Part shown: piece by piece, positions 9,706 through 17,833 of the stretch
Layout of the letters: every line of letters begins with the position of its first letter
Numbering within the stretch: position 1 is the stretch's first letter
Source of the DNA: Candidatus Zixiibacteriota bacterium
GTDB lineage: Bacteria > Zixibacteria > MSB-5A5 > WJJR01
Direction of reading: 5' to 3'
DNA length: 64,000 nt
Assembly: GCA_040752595.1 (NCBI GenBank)
Contig: JBFMGX010000004.1
Coordinates: forward strand, 429,346 to 493,345
Notes under the pieces: model-generated
Databases searched by the model: none
Seen by the model: only the letters and a program-made list of their open reading frames with translations
What the model was told of the DNA's origin: nothing
Position numbers and translations under genes: made by a program

Positions 9706-10800
9706 ATGTCGTTATCATCGAATAGCGCACAAACCACGCATGCGATGTCCCACCCTTCGGGTGGGGCATCGAAGCGTGATTTCATCGAGGTATGCTATGG
9801 TCGTCCGGTCACGCGTCGGCCGATCTGGATCATGCGTCAGGCGGGGCGCTATCAGGCCTCGTACCGTGCCGTGCGCGAGCGCCATACCTTCGAAGAGGTC
9901 TGCCGGACACCGGAGTTGGCCTGCCAGGTCACATTGCAGCCGGTGCGCGAGTTCGATCTCGATGCGGCGATCCTCTTTTCCGACATCCTGGTGCTCCTGC
10001 CGCCGTTGGGGTTGCCGGTGCGTTTCGAGGAAGGCGGGCCGACCATCACGAATCCCATCGCCGATGTCGGGCAAGTCGATCGGCTACGTCGTTTTGATCC
10101 GGGGCGCGATGTCGACTTCGTCCCGGCGGCGGTGCGTCGGATCCGTGCTGCCTTGCCGCCGTCGGTACCGCTTATCGGCTTCTCCGGGGCGCCGTTCACG
10201 CTCGCCTGCTATGCCATCGAAGGAACGACCTCGCGCGACTTCACGGTGGCGCGGCGATTCTTCCATGAACGACCGGTGGCCGCCCAGCGTCTGATGACGC
10301 ACTTGGCCGATGCGATCGCCGATTATCTGTCGGCGCAGATCGCCGCCGGAGCCGATGCCGTGCAGATGTTCGATTCGTGGGGTGGCTTGCTGTCGCCGGA
10401 GGACTATCGGGAGATCGTCGTACCGCACTACCTTACTATCCTGGAACGAATCAGAAAGCCGGGAGTGCCGGTGATTCTCTATGCCGGCGGCACATCGCAT
10501 CTATTGCAGCCGCTGGTCGATGTCCCTTTCGATGTCATCAGCGTCGACTGGCGCACGCGTCTCCGTACCGCCGCCACCATGTGCCGCGAGGCGACCGCGC
10601 TGCAGGGGAACCTCGACCCGACGGCTTTGTTTGCCTCTCGGGAGGAAATCGCCCGCCGCGCCACGGCGATCATGAACGAGATGGACACCACCGACAAGGG
10701 GCACATCTTCAATCTTGGGCACGGCATTCTGCCGGACACGCCGGAGGAGCACCTGCGCGCGTTGGTGGAAGTCGTACACGGCACGCCGCCGAAGAGGTAG
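9706..10800 (+). CDS. hemE: Uroporphyrinogen decarboxylase
   Basis: 364 residues as called. Removes four carboxyl groups from uroporphyrinogen III to give coproporphyrinogen III, without a cofactor. Family signatures are PIWIMRQAGRYQASYR (substrate-binding arginines), the FSDILVL segment (conserved aspartate), IGFSGAPFTLACY, and GNLDPTALFAS with a C-terminal FNLGHGILPDTP. The ATG at 9706 is preceded by GAAGGA. An in-frame ATG at 9745 (Met14) is an alternative. The first ~22 residues are not part of the conserved fold and are encoded partly by a palindrome (9744-9770), so the N-terminus may be an element-derived extension. Confidence 0.95.
   Translation: MSLSSNSAQTTHAMSHPSGGASKRDFIEVCYGRPVTRRPIWIMRQAGRYQASYRAVRERHTFEEVCRTPELACQVTLQPVREFDLDAAILFSDILVLLPPLGLPVRFEEGGPTITNPIADVGQVDRLRRFDPGRDVDFVPAAVRRIRAALPPSVPLIGFSGAPFTLACYAIEGTTSRDFTVARRFFHERPVAAQRLMTHLADAIADYLSAQIAAGADAVQMFDSWGGLLSPEDYREIVVPHYLTILERIRKPGVPVILYAGGTSHLLQPLVDVPFDVISVDWRTRLRTAATMCREATALQGNLDPTALFASREEIARRATAIMNEMDTTDKGHIFNLGHGILPDTPEEHLRALVEVVHGTPPKR
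9744..9770. repeat. Palindrome inside the 5' end of hemE
   Basis: GATGTCCCACC / GGTGGGGCATC arms (11 pairs, one G-T) flank a short loop. The element is translated as residues ~13-22 (MSHPSGGAS). The in-frame ATG at 9745 sits inside the left arm. Confidence 0.7.
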
Positions 10801-10813
10801 ATGGAAGGCGAGA

Positions 10814-12289
10814 ATGGAGGACAAGGGGCTTAAGCCCCTTGTTTGCCAGACTCGGATGCCGATGCGTGCATTAGGAACCACCGAATCCGCTGCCACGGAC
10901 GCCTACTGGTCGGTGCCGACCGGGCTGCTGCGTAAGTACGACCGTCCGGGACCGCGATATACATCATATCCCACCGTGCCGGTCTGGACGGCGGATTTCG
11001 GCGCGGCGCAGTATGATGAGCACCTGAGGCGCTTCGCCGCCACCGACCGGCCGCTGTCGCTGTATGTACATCTGCCGTTCTGTCATGAGCGTTGCACCTT
11101 CTGCGGCTGCAATGTTGTCATCGCGCAACGGCAGGAGACAGTCGAACGGTACCTCGCGTATCTGTTTCGCGAGATCGATCACGTCGTTGATGTCATTGGG
11201 ACAGGGCGTCCCGTCCTGCAATTGAGCTGGGGCGGCGGTACGCCGACATTTCTGACGATTCCCCAGATCGACCGCCTCTGGCACACGCTGAATGATGCCT
11301 TCGCACTCGCTGCCGATGCTGAGGTGGCGATCGAAGTCGATCCACGCGTGACGACGCCGGAGCAGATGCGCCATCTGCGCGCGCTCGGTTTCAATCGTCT
11401 GTCGATGGGTGTGCAGGACCTCGATCCCGACGTGCAGACCGCGATCGGCCGGGGGCAGACGTTCGCACAGACGGAAACCACGCACGAACTTGGGCGCGCG
11501 CTGGGATTCACCGGGATCAACATGGATTTGATCTACGGCCTGCCGCGTCAGACGGTCGCCGAATTCCGCGCGACCATCGCGGCGGTGGCACGCTGGCGTC
11601 CCGACCGTTTGGCGGTCTACTCGTATGCGCATGTACCCTGGGGGCGGCCGCAGCAGATGCAGATCAATGAAGCGGAACTCCCGGCGGGACCGGAGAAATT
11701 CGCGCTCTTCGCGGTCGCGGTGCAGGGACTCTTGGCGGCGGGATACGATCCGATCGGCATGGATCACTTCGCGCTGTCGACCGACGAATTGGCCCAGGGA
11801 CTGACCAACGGGCGTTTGCATCGGAATTTCATGGGGTACACCGTGTCCGCATCACGCGACATTATCGGGCTGGGTGTCTCGGCCATCGGCGAGATAGCCG
11901 GCTGCTTCGCGCAGAACGACTCGCGTCTCGGTGCCTACTATCGACTCATAGACACAACCGGGAGTGGAATTCACCGGGGTTGGACATTGACGCGCGACGA
12001 TGAGATTCGCCGCGCGGCGATCCTGTCGATCATGTGCCGACTACGTTTGAGCTTCGACGGTATCAGCGAGCAGTTCGGCATCGATGCCGCGGAGTATTTC
12101 TCTTCCGAGATGGCACGACTGGAGGAGCTCACCGACGACGGCCTCGTACAGATCAATGCCGATGGCTTTGTCGTAACGTCGACCGGGCGGCATTTTGTGC
12201 GCAACATCGCGATGGTCTTCGATGCCTATCTGCCGCGTCTGACCGGGCAGGCAACGGCGAAGAAACCGATCTTCTCGCGGACGGTGTAA
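10814..12289 (+). CDS. hemN: Oxygen-independent coproporphyrinogen III oxidase (radical SAM)
   Basis: 491 residues. Oxidatively decarboxylates coproporphyrinogen III to protoporphyrinogen IX using S-adenosylmethionine. The radical-SAM cluster motif is visible as LPFCHERCTFCGCN (Cys90, 94, 97, plus 99), preceded by YVHLPF. The family-specific LSWGGGTPTFL, the FNRLSMGVQDLD segment and a C-terminal HemN winged-helix-like domain (MCRLRLSFDGI...) follow, which separates true HemN from HemW. The ATG at 10814 has GGAAGG five bases upstream, but residues 2-10 come from a 22-base palindrome. The in-frame ATGs at 10856/10862 are alternatives close to where the conserved region begins. Confidence 0.93.
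   Translation: MEDKGLKPLVCQTRMPMRALGTTESAATDAYWSVPTGLLRKYDRPGPRYTSYPTVPVWTADFGAAQYDEHLRRFAATDRPLSLYVHLPFCHERCTFCGCNVVIAQRQETVERYLAYLFREIDHVVDVIGTGRPVLQLSWGGGTPTFLTIPQIDRLWHTLNDAFALAADAEVAIEVDPRVTTPEQMRHLRALGFNRLSMGVQDLDPDVQTAIGRGQTFAQTETTHELGRALGFTGINMDLIYGLPRQTVAEFRATIAAVARWRPDRLAVYSYAHVPWGRPQQMQINEAELPAGPEKFALFAVAVQGLLAAGYDPIGMDHFALSTDELAQGLTNGRLHRNFMGYTVSASRDIIGLGVSAIGEIAGCFAQNDSRLGAYYRLIDTTGSGIHRGWTLTRDDEIRRAAILSIMCRLRLSFDGISEQFGIDAAEYFSSEMARLEELTDDGLVQINADGFVVTSTGRHFVRNIAMVFDAYLPRLTGQATAKKPIFSRTV
10821..10842. repeat. ACAAGGGGCT palindrome (22 bp) at the hemN 5' end
   Basis: Perfect self-complementary sequence of 22 bases (ACAAGGGGCTT / AAGCCCCTTGT), followed by TTGCC. The same core occurs at 12307, 16098, 34022 and 35843. 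If translation starts at 10814, this copy encodes DKGLKPLVC. Confidence 0.85.
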
Positions 12290-12306
12290 CCAAGACGGGA
12301 TCGTGG

Positions 12307-12416
12307 ACAAGGGGCTGAAGCCCCTTGGTTGCCAATAATGCCGAATTGCTCCCCATGTCATCCTGAGCGACTTGTCCCGAGCGAAAGCGAGGGAAGCGAA
12401 GGATCTGCTGTTCTCT
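12307..12416. repeat. Repeats between hemN and hemG
   Basis: ACAAGGGGCTGAAGCCCCTTGG (12307-12328, then TTGCC) is a copy of the 10821 element. Next, 12356-12416 carries TGTCATCCTGAGCGA..GAGCGAAAGCGAGGGAAGCGAAGGATCTGCTGTTCTC, the fullest single-arm copy of the TGAGCGAAGCGAAGG family. No gene lies here. Confidence 0.8.
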
Positions 12417-12432
12417 CACTGCACGGTTCAGC

Positions 12433-13833
12433 ATGACGCCTCTCGACGGTCTGATCATCGGCGGCGGCATCTCCGGATTGGCGGTGGCGCATTGGCTCGG
12501 CCTGCACGAACGCCCCGGTGGCTGGGAGCTGTGGGAAGCGACCGACCGTCTCGGCGGTACGATCGGCACGGACCGTATCGATGGGTATTCGGTCGACTGG
12601 GGCCCGAACGGCTTCCTCGATCGCGAGCCGTTGACATTGCGGCTTGTCAACGAGATCGGCCTGCGCGATCGACTGGAACCGGCCAATGAGAAGAGCGAAA
12701 AACGCTTTATCGTCAAGAATGGTCATCTGCACCCGGTGCCGTTTTCTCCGGTCAGGATTCTCACGACCGGGCTTCTGAATCCCATCGAGAAACTGCGACT
12801 TTTCGGCGAGCCGTTTGTTCCCAGACGTGCGGATGATTCCGATGAATCGGTCTATGACTTCGCGGCGCGACGGATCGGCCATGGGGCGGCGCGGATGTTT
12901 GTCGATCCAATGGTCTCGGGTGTGTTCGGAGGTCTGGCGAAGGAGCTGTCGCTGCCGTCGTGTTTTCCGATCATGCGCGACATGGAAATGCAATATGGCA
13001 GTCTCGTGCGCGCGCTGATCGCGAAGATGCGCGAGAAACGCCGCGCCCGGCGCGCGAATCCTGACGCTCCCAAGAAACGCGGCGGCCCGGCTGGTCCCGG
13101 CGGGCATCTGACATCGTTCCGCGGCGGCCTTGATGTCGTCGTGACGCGCCTCGGTGATCGACTTCAGCCAATCATCCGGACCGGACAGGCGGTGAAGCGG
13201 ATCACATATGATGATGGCGCCTGGTTAATCACAGACGGCCATGGCGGACAGGTTCAGGCGCGGCGCGTCGTTCTCACATGCCCCGCCTATGCCGCCGCCG
13301 AGATGCTCAACGGCCTGGACCAGACACTGGCGGCGGCGCTCAATGAGATCCCCTATGCTGCAATCGTAGTCGTCGCTACCGGGCACCGACGCGAGGACAT
13401 TGTGCATCCCCTCGACGGCTTCGGTTTCCTGATTCCTCGAAATCAAGGGTTGCGCACGCTGGGGTCGATCTGGACCTCGTCAATTTTCGCCGACCGCGCT
13501 CCCGCCGGTCACGTTCAGTTCCGCACCATGCTCGGCGGGGCAGGGGATCCGTCGGTTGTGAATCTCAACGACGACGAATTGTGGCAGATCGTCCGCCGGG
13601 AACTGAATCCCGTGATCGGCATCAAGACCGATCCCTCCTTCCTGCGCGTCTATCGCTGGGAACGCGGCATCCCGCAGTTCACGCTCGGGCACCGCGAGCG
13701 ACGTGCAAAGATCGAGTCTCTGGCTTCACGGCATCCCGGTCTGCATTTCGTCGGCAACGCCTTCTACGGTGTCGGCCTCAACGATTGCGTGAAGATGGCG
13801 CACCGTGTGGCCGGGCAGATTCTCACAATGTAG
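12433..13833 (+). CDS. hemG: Protoporphyrinogen oxidase, FAD-dependent (HemG/HemY type)
   Basis: 466 residues. Oxidises protoporphyrinogen IX to protoporphyrin IX. The N-terminal FAD dinucleotide-binding fold is LDGLIIGGGISGLAVAHWL (~5-22). It is followed by the WELWEATDRLGGTI segment, the IDGYSVDWGPNGFLDREP block typical of HemY, and the C-terminal FAD segment LHFVGNAFYGVGLNDCVKMA. The fold is the flavin monoamine-oxidase type, whose members usually pass electrons to oxygen. Together with HemN this suggests the organism makes heme in both oxic and anoxic states, or uses this enzyme with another acceptor. The stop TAG is the start of a TAGGGCGGGC element. Last enzyme of the cluster; no ferrochelatase follows. 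Confidence 0.93.
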   Translation: MTPLDGLIIGGGISGLAVAHWLGLHERPGGWELWEATDRLGGTIGTDRIDGYSVDWGPNGFLDREPLTLRLVNEIGLRDRLEPANEKSEKRFIVKNGHLHPVPFSPVRILTTGLLNPIEKLRLFGEPFVPRRADDSDESVYDFAARRIGHGAARMFVDPMVSGVFGGLAKELSLPSCFPIMRDMEMQYGSLVRALIAKMREKRRARRANPDAPKKRGGPAGPGGHLTSFRGGLDVVVTRLGDRLQPIIRTGQAVKRITYDDGAWLITDGHGGQVQARRVVLTCPAYAAAEMLNGLDQTLAAALNEIPYAAIVVVATGHRREDIVHPLDGFGFLIPRNQGLRTLGSIWTSSIFADRAPAGHVQFRTMLGGAGDPSVVNLNDDELWQIVRRELNPVIGIKTDPSFLRVYRWERGIPQFTLGHRERRAKIESLASRHPGLHFVGNAFYGVGLNDCVKMAHRVAGQILTM

Positions 13834-13850
13834 GGCGGGCTTTGCCCGCC
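13830..13850. repeat. GTAGGGCGGGC element at the hemG stop codon
   Basis: GTAGGGCGGGCTTTGCCCGCC: perfect GGCGGGC / GCCCGCC-type hairpin whose TAG is the hemG stop. Confidence 0.85.
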
Positions 13851-13890
13851 GATCCCGTGCCCTGACAGGCCGCTGAAAAGAGGCGACTCT

Positions 13891-13986
13891 TGTCATTCCG
13901 AGTCCCGCCGCTCTTTGGCGGGGCGAGGAATCTGCTGTCCTGCCACCGGAGAAACAGCAGATCCCTCGCTTCGCTCGGGATGACAA
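13891..13986. repeat. Paired TGAGCGAAGCGAAGG-family element
   Basis: Two inverted arms: TGTCATTCCGAGTCCCG..GGCGAGGAATCTGCTGT on the left and ACAGCAGATCCCTCGCTTCG..GGGATGACA on the right. They would form a hairpin of nearly 100 bases. Similar paired copies occur at 38159-38246 and 61567-61648. Confidence 0.8.
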
Positions 13987-14040
13987 ATGGGCGCAAAGCA
14001 CCACTCCCATGGGTTTTCCAGCATGCCTCGCATGCCATGC

Positions 14041-15174
14041 TCAATCCTCCGGCGTGTACCGGGGGACCTCGCCGCGATTGTGCTGGTACTTGGGGTTGTT
14101 GATCTCGGGGATGCGACGGGCGTATTCGTCGGATGTGATTGTGTTCTGCCAGTGACCGGTCACCATCGCCAGGCCGATCCCGGTGACGAAGATCGCCGTG
14201 ACGGCGATCCATGTGGCGCGTCGCGACAGGCGGGCGCGGGTCTTCGGCAATGACAGATGTAGCGCTTCGGTGCTGGGGCAGACATCGACACAGGCGAGGC
14301 AGGCGTTGCATTCATCCGATCGCACCCGGTGCAACCGCGCCACCGGGATGTGCGCCGGGCAGGCGATGTTGCACTTGTCGCAGTCGATGCACGCCGAGAC
14401 CTTGCGGGTGATCTTCCACGGCGACAGGAGACTGACCAAACCGGTCAGCGCCCCATAGGGACACAGGAACCGACACCAGAAGCCGCTGATGATGAAACCA
14501 AGACCAAACAACACGCCCAGAGTCCACAGTGTTGTGGAATCGATCTCGGTGAAGAACTTCAGCATCTTGATGTCGGCGACTTTGTTGTAGGGCGAGTGGA
14601 TGAAGGCGTTCAGGCCCTGCCGCGACATCTGAAAGAGGATCGCCCAGACGAAAAAGAGCAGAAGAAGGTACTTCAGGGAGCGCAGGGGAATGTCGAGCGC
14701 GCGCGGCAGCTTCCCTTTCCAGCGATGGATCTTGCGCCCCGCACTCCCGACCGCCTCGGAGATCAAGCCGACCGGGCAGACCCAGCCGCAAAACGACTTC
14801 TTCAGCAGGATCGAGGAGATCAACGCCAGCAGGATCACGACGGTCGCCGCCGGGTGAATATGATTGAGAATCCCGGTGGCGATCCAGTCGCGCAGTCCCA
14901 TCAGTCCGGAGATCGGCAGGAAGGACTCGGCCCCCGGCGGACGGGTCGGCGGTGCTCCCGCGGCACCGGTCTCGTAGTAGCGCACAAACCGGTAGAACTC
15001 CCAGCCGATCCAGAGCGTAATCACGGTCCAGAAGCTCTGCGACCAGAACCGCCAGTCGATGCCGGAAGCCCGTCGGCGGCGGATGGTCGGCCTCCTGCGG
15101 GGAGGCGCCGGCGATGCCAAGACTGAGGTGTCCGGTGCGTCGTCGGTCGGATGAAGAGACATTGGCGAATCCAT
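14041..15174 (-). CDS. Membrane-bound 4Fe-4S polyferredoxin (NapH/CcoG-like)
   Basis: 377 residues from this ATG; a second start is possible at 15162. Inner-membrane electron-transfer protein. Visible hydrophobic segments lie at ~44-64, 105-125, 166-184, 215-233 and 320-340. Two CxxxCP motifs lie at membrane ends (CGWVCPVG 129-136 and CRFLCPYG 234-241), followed by two classical 4Fe-4S ferredoxin sites (CIDCDKCNIACP and CNACLACVDVCP, ~262-300). The N-terminus is basic and proline-rich. The family includes NapH, NosR C-terminal modules and CcoG; the substrate cannot be assigned from sequence. It is convergent with the heme cluster, consistent with a respiratory role (inference). Confidence 0.85.
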   Translation of the reverse strand: MDSPMSLHPTDDAPDTSVLASPAPPRRRPTIRRRRASGIDWRFWSQSFWTVITLWIGWEFYRFVRYYETGAAGAPPTRPPGAESFLPISGLMGLRDWIATGILNHIHPAATVVILLALISSILLKKSFCGWVCPVGLISEAVGSAGRKIHRWKGKLPRALDIPLRSLKYLLLLFFVWAILFQMSRQGLNAFIHSPYNKVADIKMLKFFTEIDSTTLWTLGVLFGLGFIISGFWCRFLCPYGALTGLVSLLSPWKITRKVSACIDCDKCNIACPAHIPVARLHRVRSDECNACLACVDVCPSTEALHLSLPKTRARLSRRATWIAVTAIFVTGIGLAMVTGHWQNTITSDEYARRIPEINNPKYQHNRGEVPRYTPED

Positions 15175-15360
15175 ACGATAACTGTGTCGATTGCTATACG
15201 TCAACGCCGCATGTGCGCGCCAGAAAAAAGAGGCGACCCGGACCGGTTTTGCCAGGCCAATCCCGGCCGTCCGAACCTGAACGACAGCCATCCTTGTGGC
15301 AATAAACACTTGGCGGGACAGCGGCGCCCCGTACCTTCGGTGCGTCGTGCGGGAGGGCAC

Positions 15361-15801
15361 ATGAAAACACGCTTCGACTGGAAGGCCGCATACTTCCATG
15401 TGGTCGGTCTGGTGGCCATCATCACCCTGCTGATCGCCGTGATCGCCGCCGGCCATGCGGCGCTCCGGTTGGCATTCCCCACGCTGTCTCTGGACTCGTA
15501 CCAATGGCAGCAGGTCCGCTCGTTTGCGGCCTACAAGCGTGCCACAGTGGGTCCTGGTCCGAAGGGGCGGGCACCCATTGAAGCGACCGGGGAGAGGGAG
15601 ACTGGTGCCGCCACCATGTCCGAGGACGAACTGCGGCAGGCGTGGGAGGAGTATCGTTCACTGGTGGTCGAGGGGGAGCGACATGACGGGCTGTGGCAAT
15701 TGATGCAGTCGTTCATTACGGTTGTCATCACCCTGCCGATCTTCTGGTGGCACAGGAGGGCGGCCAAGCGGTTGAGGCCGGTTGACGAGGGTGACGATTA
15801 G
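15361..15801 (+). CDS. Small membrane protein with two TM segments
   Basis: 146 residues, divergent from the polyferredoxin. An N-terminal transmembrane helix (AAYFHVVGLVAIITLLIAVIAAG) and a C-terminal one (LMQSFITVVITLPIFWWHRR) flank a soluble region with a short acidic helix (SEDELRQAWEEYRSLVVEGER). The C-terminus is basic, so both ends are probably cytoplasmic. I do not recognise a named family. The opposite orientation and shared upstream region with the polyferredoxin suggest joint regulation, which is inference. Confidence 0.65.
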   Translation: MKTRFDWKAAYFHVVGLVAIITLLIAVIAAGHAALRLAFPTLSLDSYQWQQVRSFAAYKRATVGPGPKGRAPIEATGERETGAATMSEDELRQAWEEYRSLVVEGERHDGLWQLMQSFITVVITLPIFWWHRRAAKRLRPVDEGDD

Positions 15802-16023
15802 CCGTCCCGGCGATTGCGGATCGGCGTGAAAGAAATCCGGGGAAACCAGGGAATAAACGCCGTCGTATGGAGGTATGTGAGGTGCGGGTGACAGGGGAGG
15901 TCCCCCGGACGCCACGCGCGAGCACCAAACAAGCTGCCAGGCCTGTTTGCAGGATGCGTTCAACTCGGTGACATCAGGCTCTTGACCCAGGGAGGGGAAT
16001 GGGGCCTCGGGCTGACGGGGGAG

Positions 16024-16049
16024 ACGGCCTTCCGGCAACGGAAGGCCGT
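16024..16049 (+). terminator. Hairpin after the small membrane protein gene
   Basis: Perfect ten-pair stem ACGGCCTTCC / GGAAGGCCGT with a six-base loop. It is followed only by GGTATTTG, so as a rho-independent terminator it is weak. Confidence 0.4.
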
Positions 16050-16097
16050 CGGTATTTGCGGGACGACGCGATGAGTCATCGTGGCAGCCGTGGGCAA

Positions 16098-16229
16098 ACA
16101 AGGGGCTTCAGCCCCTTGGCCATCACTCCCACTGTTACACTTCTTCTACAACCAGTTGCGTAACCCGATTCCTGTGCGGTCGGGTGCCCACACCCGACCG
16201 CAGCGCCGGGTGTGGGCACCCGGCGCCGC
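16098..16229. repeat. Repeats in the 15802-16264 gap
   Basis: This gap has no gene. It holds ACAAGGGGCTTCAGCCCC (16098-16115) and copy 2 of the 56-bp element (16174-16229), almost identical to 1811-1866. The sequence CTACAACCAGTTGCGTAACCC just before copy 2 recurs at ~35802-35822 (CTACAATCAGTTGCACAACCC), and in inverted form after copy 1. Confidence 0.8.
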
Positions 16230-16264
16230 GAAGCTTGAGAGTGATTGAGTGCATGCAACTGATT

Positions 16265-17200
16265 TTAGATCACATACGACGGAATGTCCCGGTCCAGCCC
16301 GAATATCTGGCGCGCATTGCCGCCGAAGATCGCCTCGCGGGCGCGGTCGCCCACTTGCAGCGCGTCCAGGATGGCATTCTGCTCGGTGAAAATGGGGCGT
16401 CGCCAGCCGCGCGGAAATATCCCGGAGTCGGTGCCGAAGAGAACGCGTCGCGGCCCGAACACATCGAGGGCGCGCTCGAAGACGTGCGTCAACCCGGAGT
16501 ACTCCGACTGGTCTTCGAGCCAGTTGTTGGAGGACGACGTGTCGAGGTAGACGTTGGGGCACTGGACCCCCAGGCGGAGGAGTTGCGATAAGGTGCCGGC
16601 CCCGAATGACGGGACGACGAAGTTGACACCGGGGAAGTCCGATGCCACTCTGTGCAGATCGGCCGGGTCGGCATAGCCGGAGTCGTACACGTCCGGCAGC
16701 CCCCACCAGCGGCGCGTCACGATGCGCAGGCGACCGAAGTAAACGTAAACGACGAGCCGGTAACGGCGCGCGAGTCGATAGATCGGATAGGCAGATTCGG
16801 CATGCGCCGCAAAGCGATGGAGCGTGGGATACAAGGCCACACCGCGGAATCCCCATTCGCGGGCGGCGTGCTCTACCAGGTCCTCGGCGACCGCCAGATA
16901 GGGACTGACCGCCGCCACACCGATGAAGCGGTCGGGGAAGACGCGTAAAGCGTGGCTGAGCGAGACCTCATCCCCGGTCACACCGGAGATAATGACGGCG
17001 CGTCCGATACCGTGATGGTCCAACTCCGTCACCCAGCGATCGGCCAGTCGAACCGGGTCGAGCGGCGGGGCTTCGAAATGATGCCGGCGCGCTTGGTCGT
17101 CGATGAACTTGTCGATGTCGGCGGGGTGCTGCCGCTGTTGCGTCAACAGCCGGAAGTAATTGTAGGAAAAGAAGTGAACATGGGCGTCGATGACTTCCAC
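16265..17200 (-). CDS. Amidohydrolase-2 family metal-dependent hydrolase
   Basis: 311 residues from a GTG that begins (V/M)EVIDAHVHFF, the usual start of the family; the frame stays open to 17344 and ATG/GTG codons at 17287 and 17344 are alternatives. TIM-barrel hydrolase/decarboxylase of the Amidohydro_2 type. The HxH metal motif is in DAHVHFF, a strand near VSPYLAV and FRGVALYP is followed by VYVYFG, and the C-terminal aspartate lies in RVLFGTDSG with NARQIFGL helices. Members act on carboxylated or lactone substrates; the specific substrate is not predictable here. It stands alone between intergenic regions rich in repeats. Confidence 0.78.
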   Translation of the reverse strand: MEVIDAHVHFFSYNYFRLLTQQRQHPADIDKFIDDQARRHHFEAPPLDPVRLADRWVTELDHHGIGRAVIISGVTGDEVSLSHALRVFPDRFIGVAAVSPYLAVAEDLVEHAAREWGFRGVALYPTLHRFAAHAESAYPIYRLARRYRLVVYVYFGRLRIVTRRWWGLPDVYDSGYADPADLHRVASDFPGVNFVVPSFGAGTLSQLLRLGVQCPNVYLDTSSSNNWLEDQSEYSGLTHVFERALDVFGPRRVLFGTDSGIFPRGWRRPIFTEQNAILDALQVGDRAREAIFGGNARQIFGLDRDIPSYVI

Positions 17201-17344
17201 GGCAATGTCTTGTCTTATCGTCGTGACGGCCCGTGATGGGGGCCGGAAGATGCGGCTCTCCGAATGAATCCTCACGGCAACCGGCATGCAAGGGAAAAGG
17301 GTGAGGCGATCGAGGGCACAGGAAGCTGGATGGGTGCGGCGCAC

Positions 17345-17785
17345 GGGAGGCGGAACGTGACATAACGTCTATTATCCGCCCTTATGGCCTATGGCGCAGG
17401 GGGGCAATCCCTGATGCTGAGGCACTGGAGCCACACCTCTTCCCCGCCTCGAACGGCCCAAAATCCATCCAAAGAAACTCCATGCGAATGCCGGCACGGT
17501 AATGCCCTGTGTATCAATGTCCTTAGCGCGCATCTCTCGGCCATCACTTAAATGGGCCGTGCGGCCTCATTCTTGCTCAATCGAAATCGCGGAAACGACG
17601 GCGCGTTGACGGTGGCGAGCACTGCATCGATCACGGTTGGCGCATGGGGGCGGGCCCGCCAAGGGCCGAGAGACAAAGACCTCCCTCTCCGGGTGGTGGT
17701 TGGCACCGGACGACTGCGGGGGCGGCATGAAGCCGCCCCCGTGGGCTTTTTGGGAACGACGCCACCGGATTGACCCAAATAGGAA
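17345..17785. other. Gene-poor structured gap
   Basis: About 440 bases without a convincing gene. 17345-17550 is featureless to my eye. 17560-17760 is GC-rich and ends in a perfect ten-pair hairpin, CGGGGGCGGC (17717-17726) / GCCGCCCCCG (17732-17741), followed by TGGGCTTTTTGGG, which looks like a + strand rho-independent terminator although no + gene precedes it. A small RNA transcribed on + from within 17560-17700 would explain it; this is inference. Confidence 0.5.
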
Positions 17786-17811
17786 ACCGCCGCGGCAGAC
17801 GCCGCGGCGGT
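17786..17811 (-). terminator. Rho-independent terminator of the pseudopilin gene
   Basis: Perfect eleven-pair stem ACCGCCGCGGC / GCCGCGGCGGT with a four-base loop. On the - strand it is followed by TTCCTATTTGG. It lies 22 bases after the stop of the pseudopilin gene. Confidence 0.75.
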
Positions 17812-17833
17812 CTGGGACCAATGAACGATGGAC

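Noticed and set aside
15151-15360. Start of the small membrane protein extended upstream to 15151
   Set aside because: Upstream frame overlaps the polyferredoxin start and lacks membrane or family features; the ATG at 15361 begins directly before the first TM helix.
16265-17344. Longer amidohydrolase start at 17344
   Set aside because: The upstream part lacks the family-typical start, and there is no ribosome site; the shorter start at 17200 fits the family length better.
17700-17720. Sigma-54 promoter TGGCAC...CTGC
   Set aside because: The spacing between the GG and GC elements is two bases too long.
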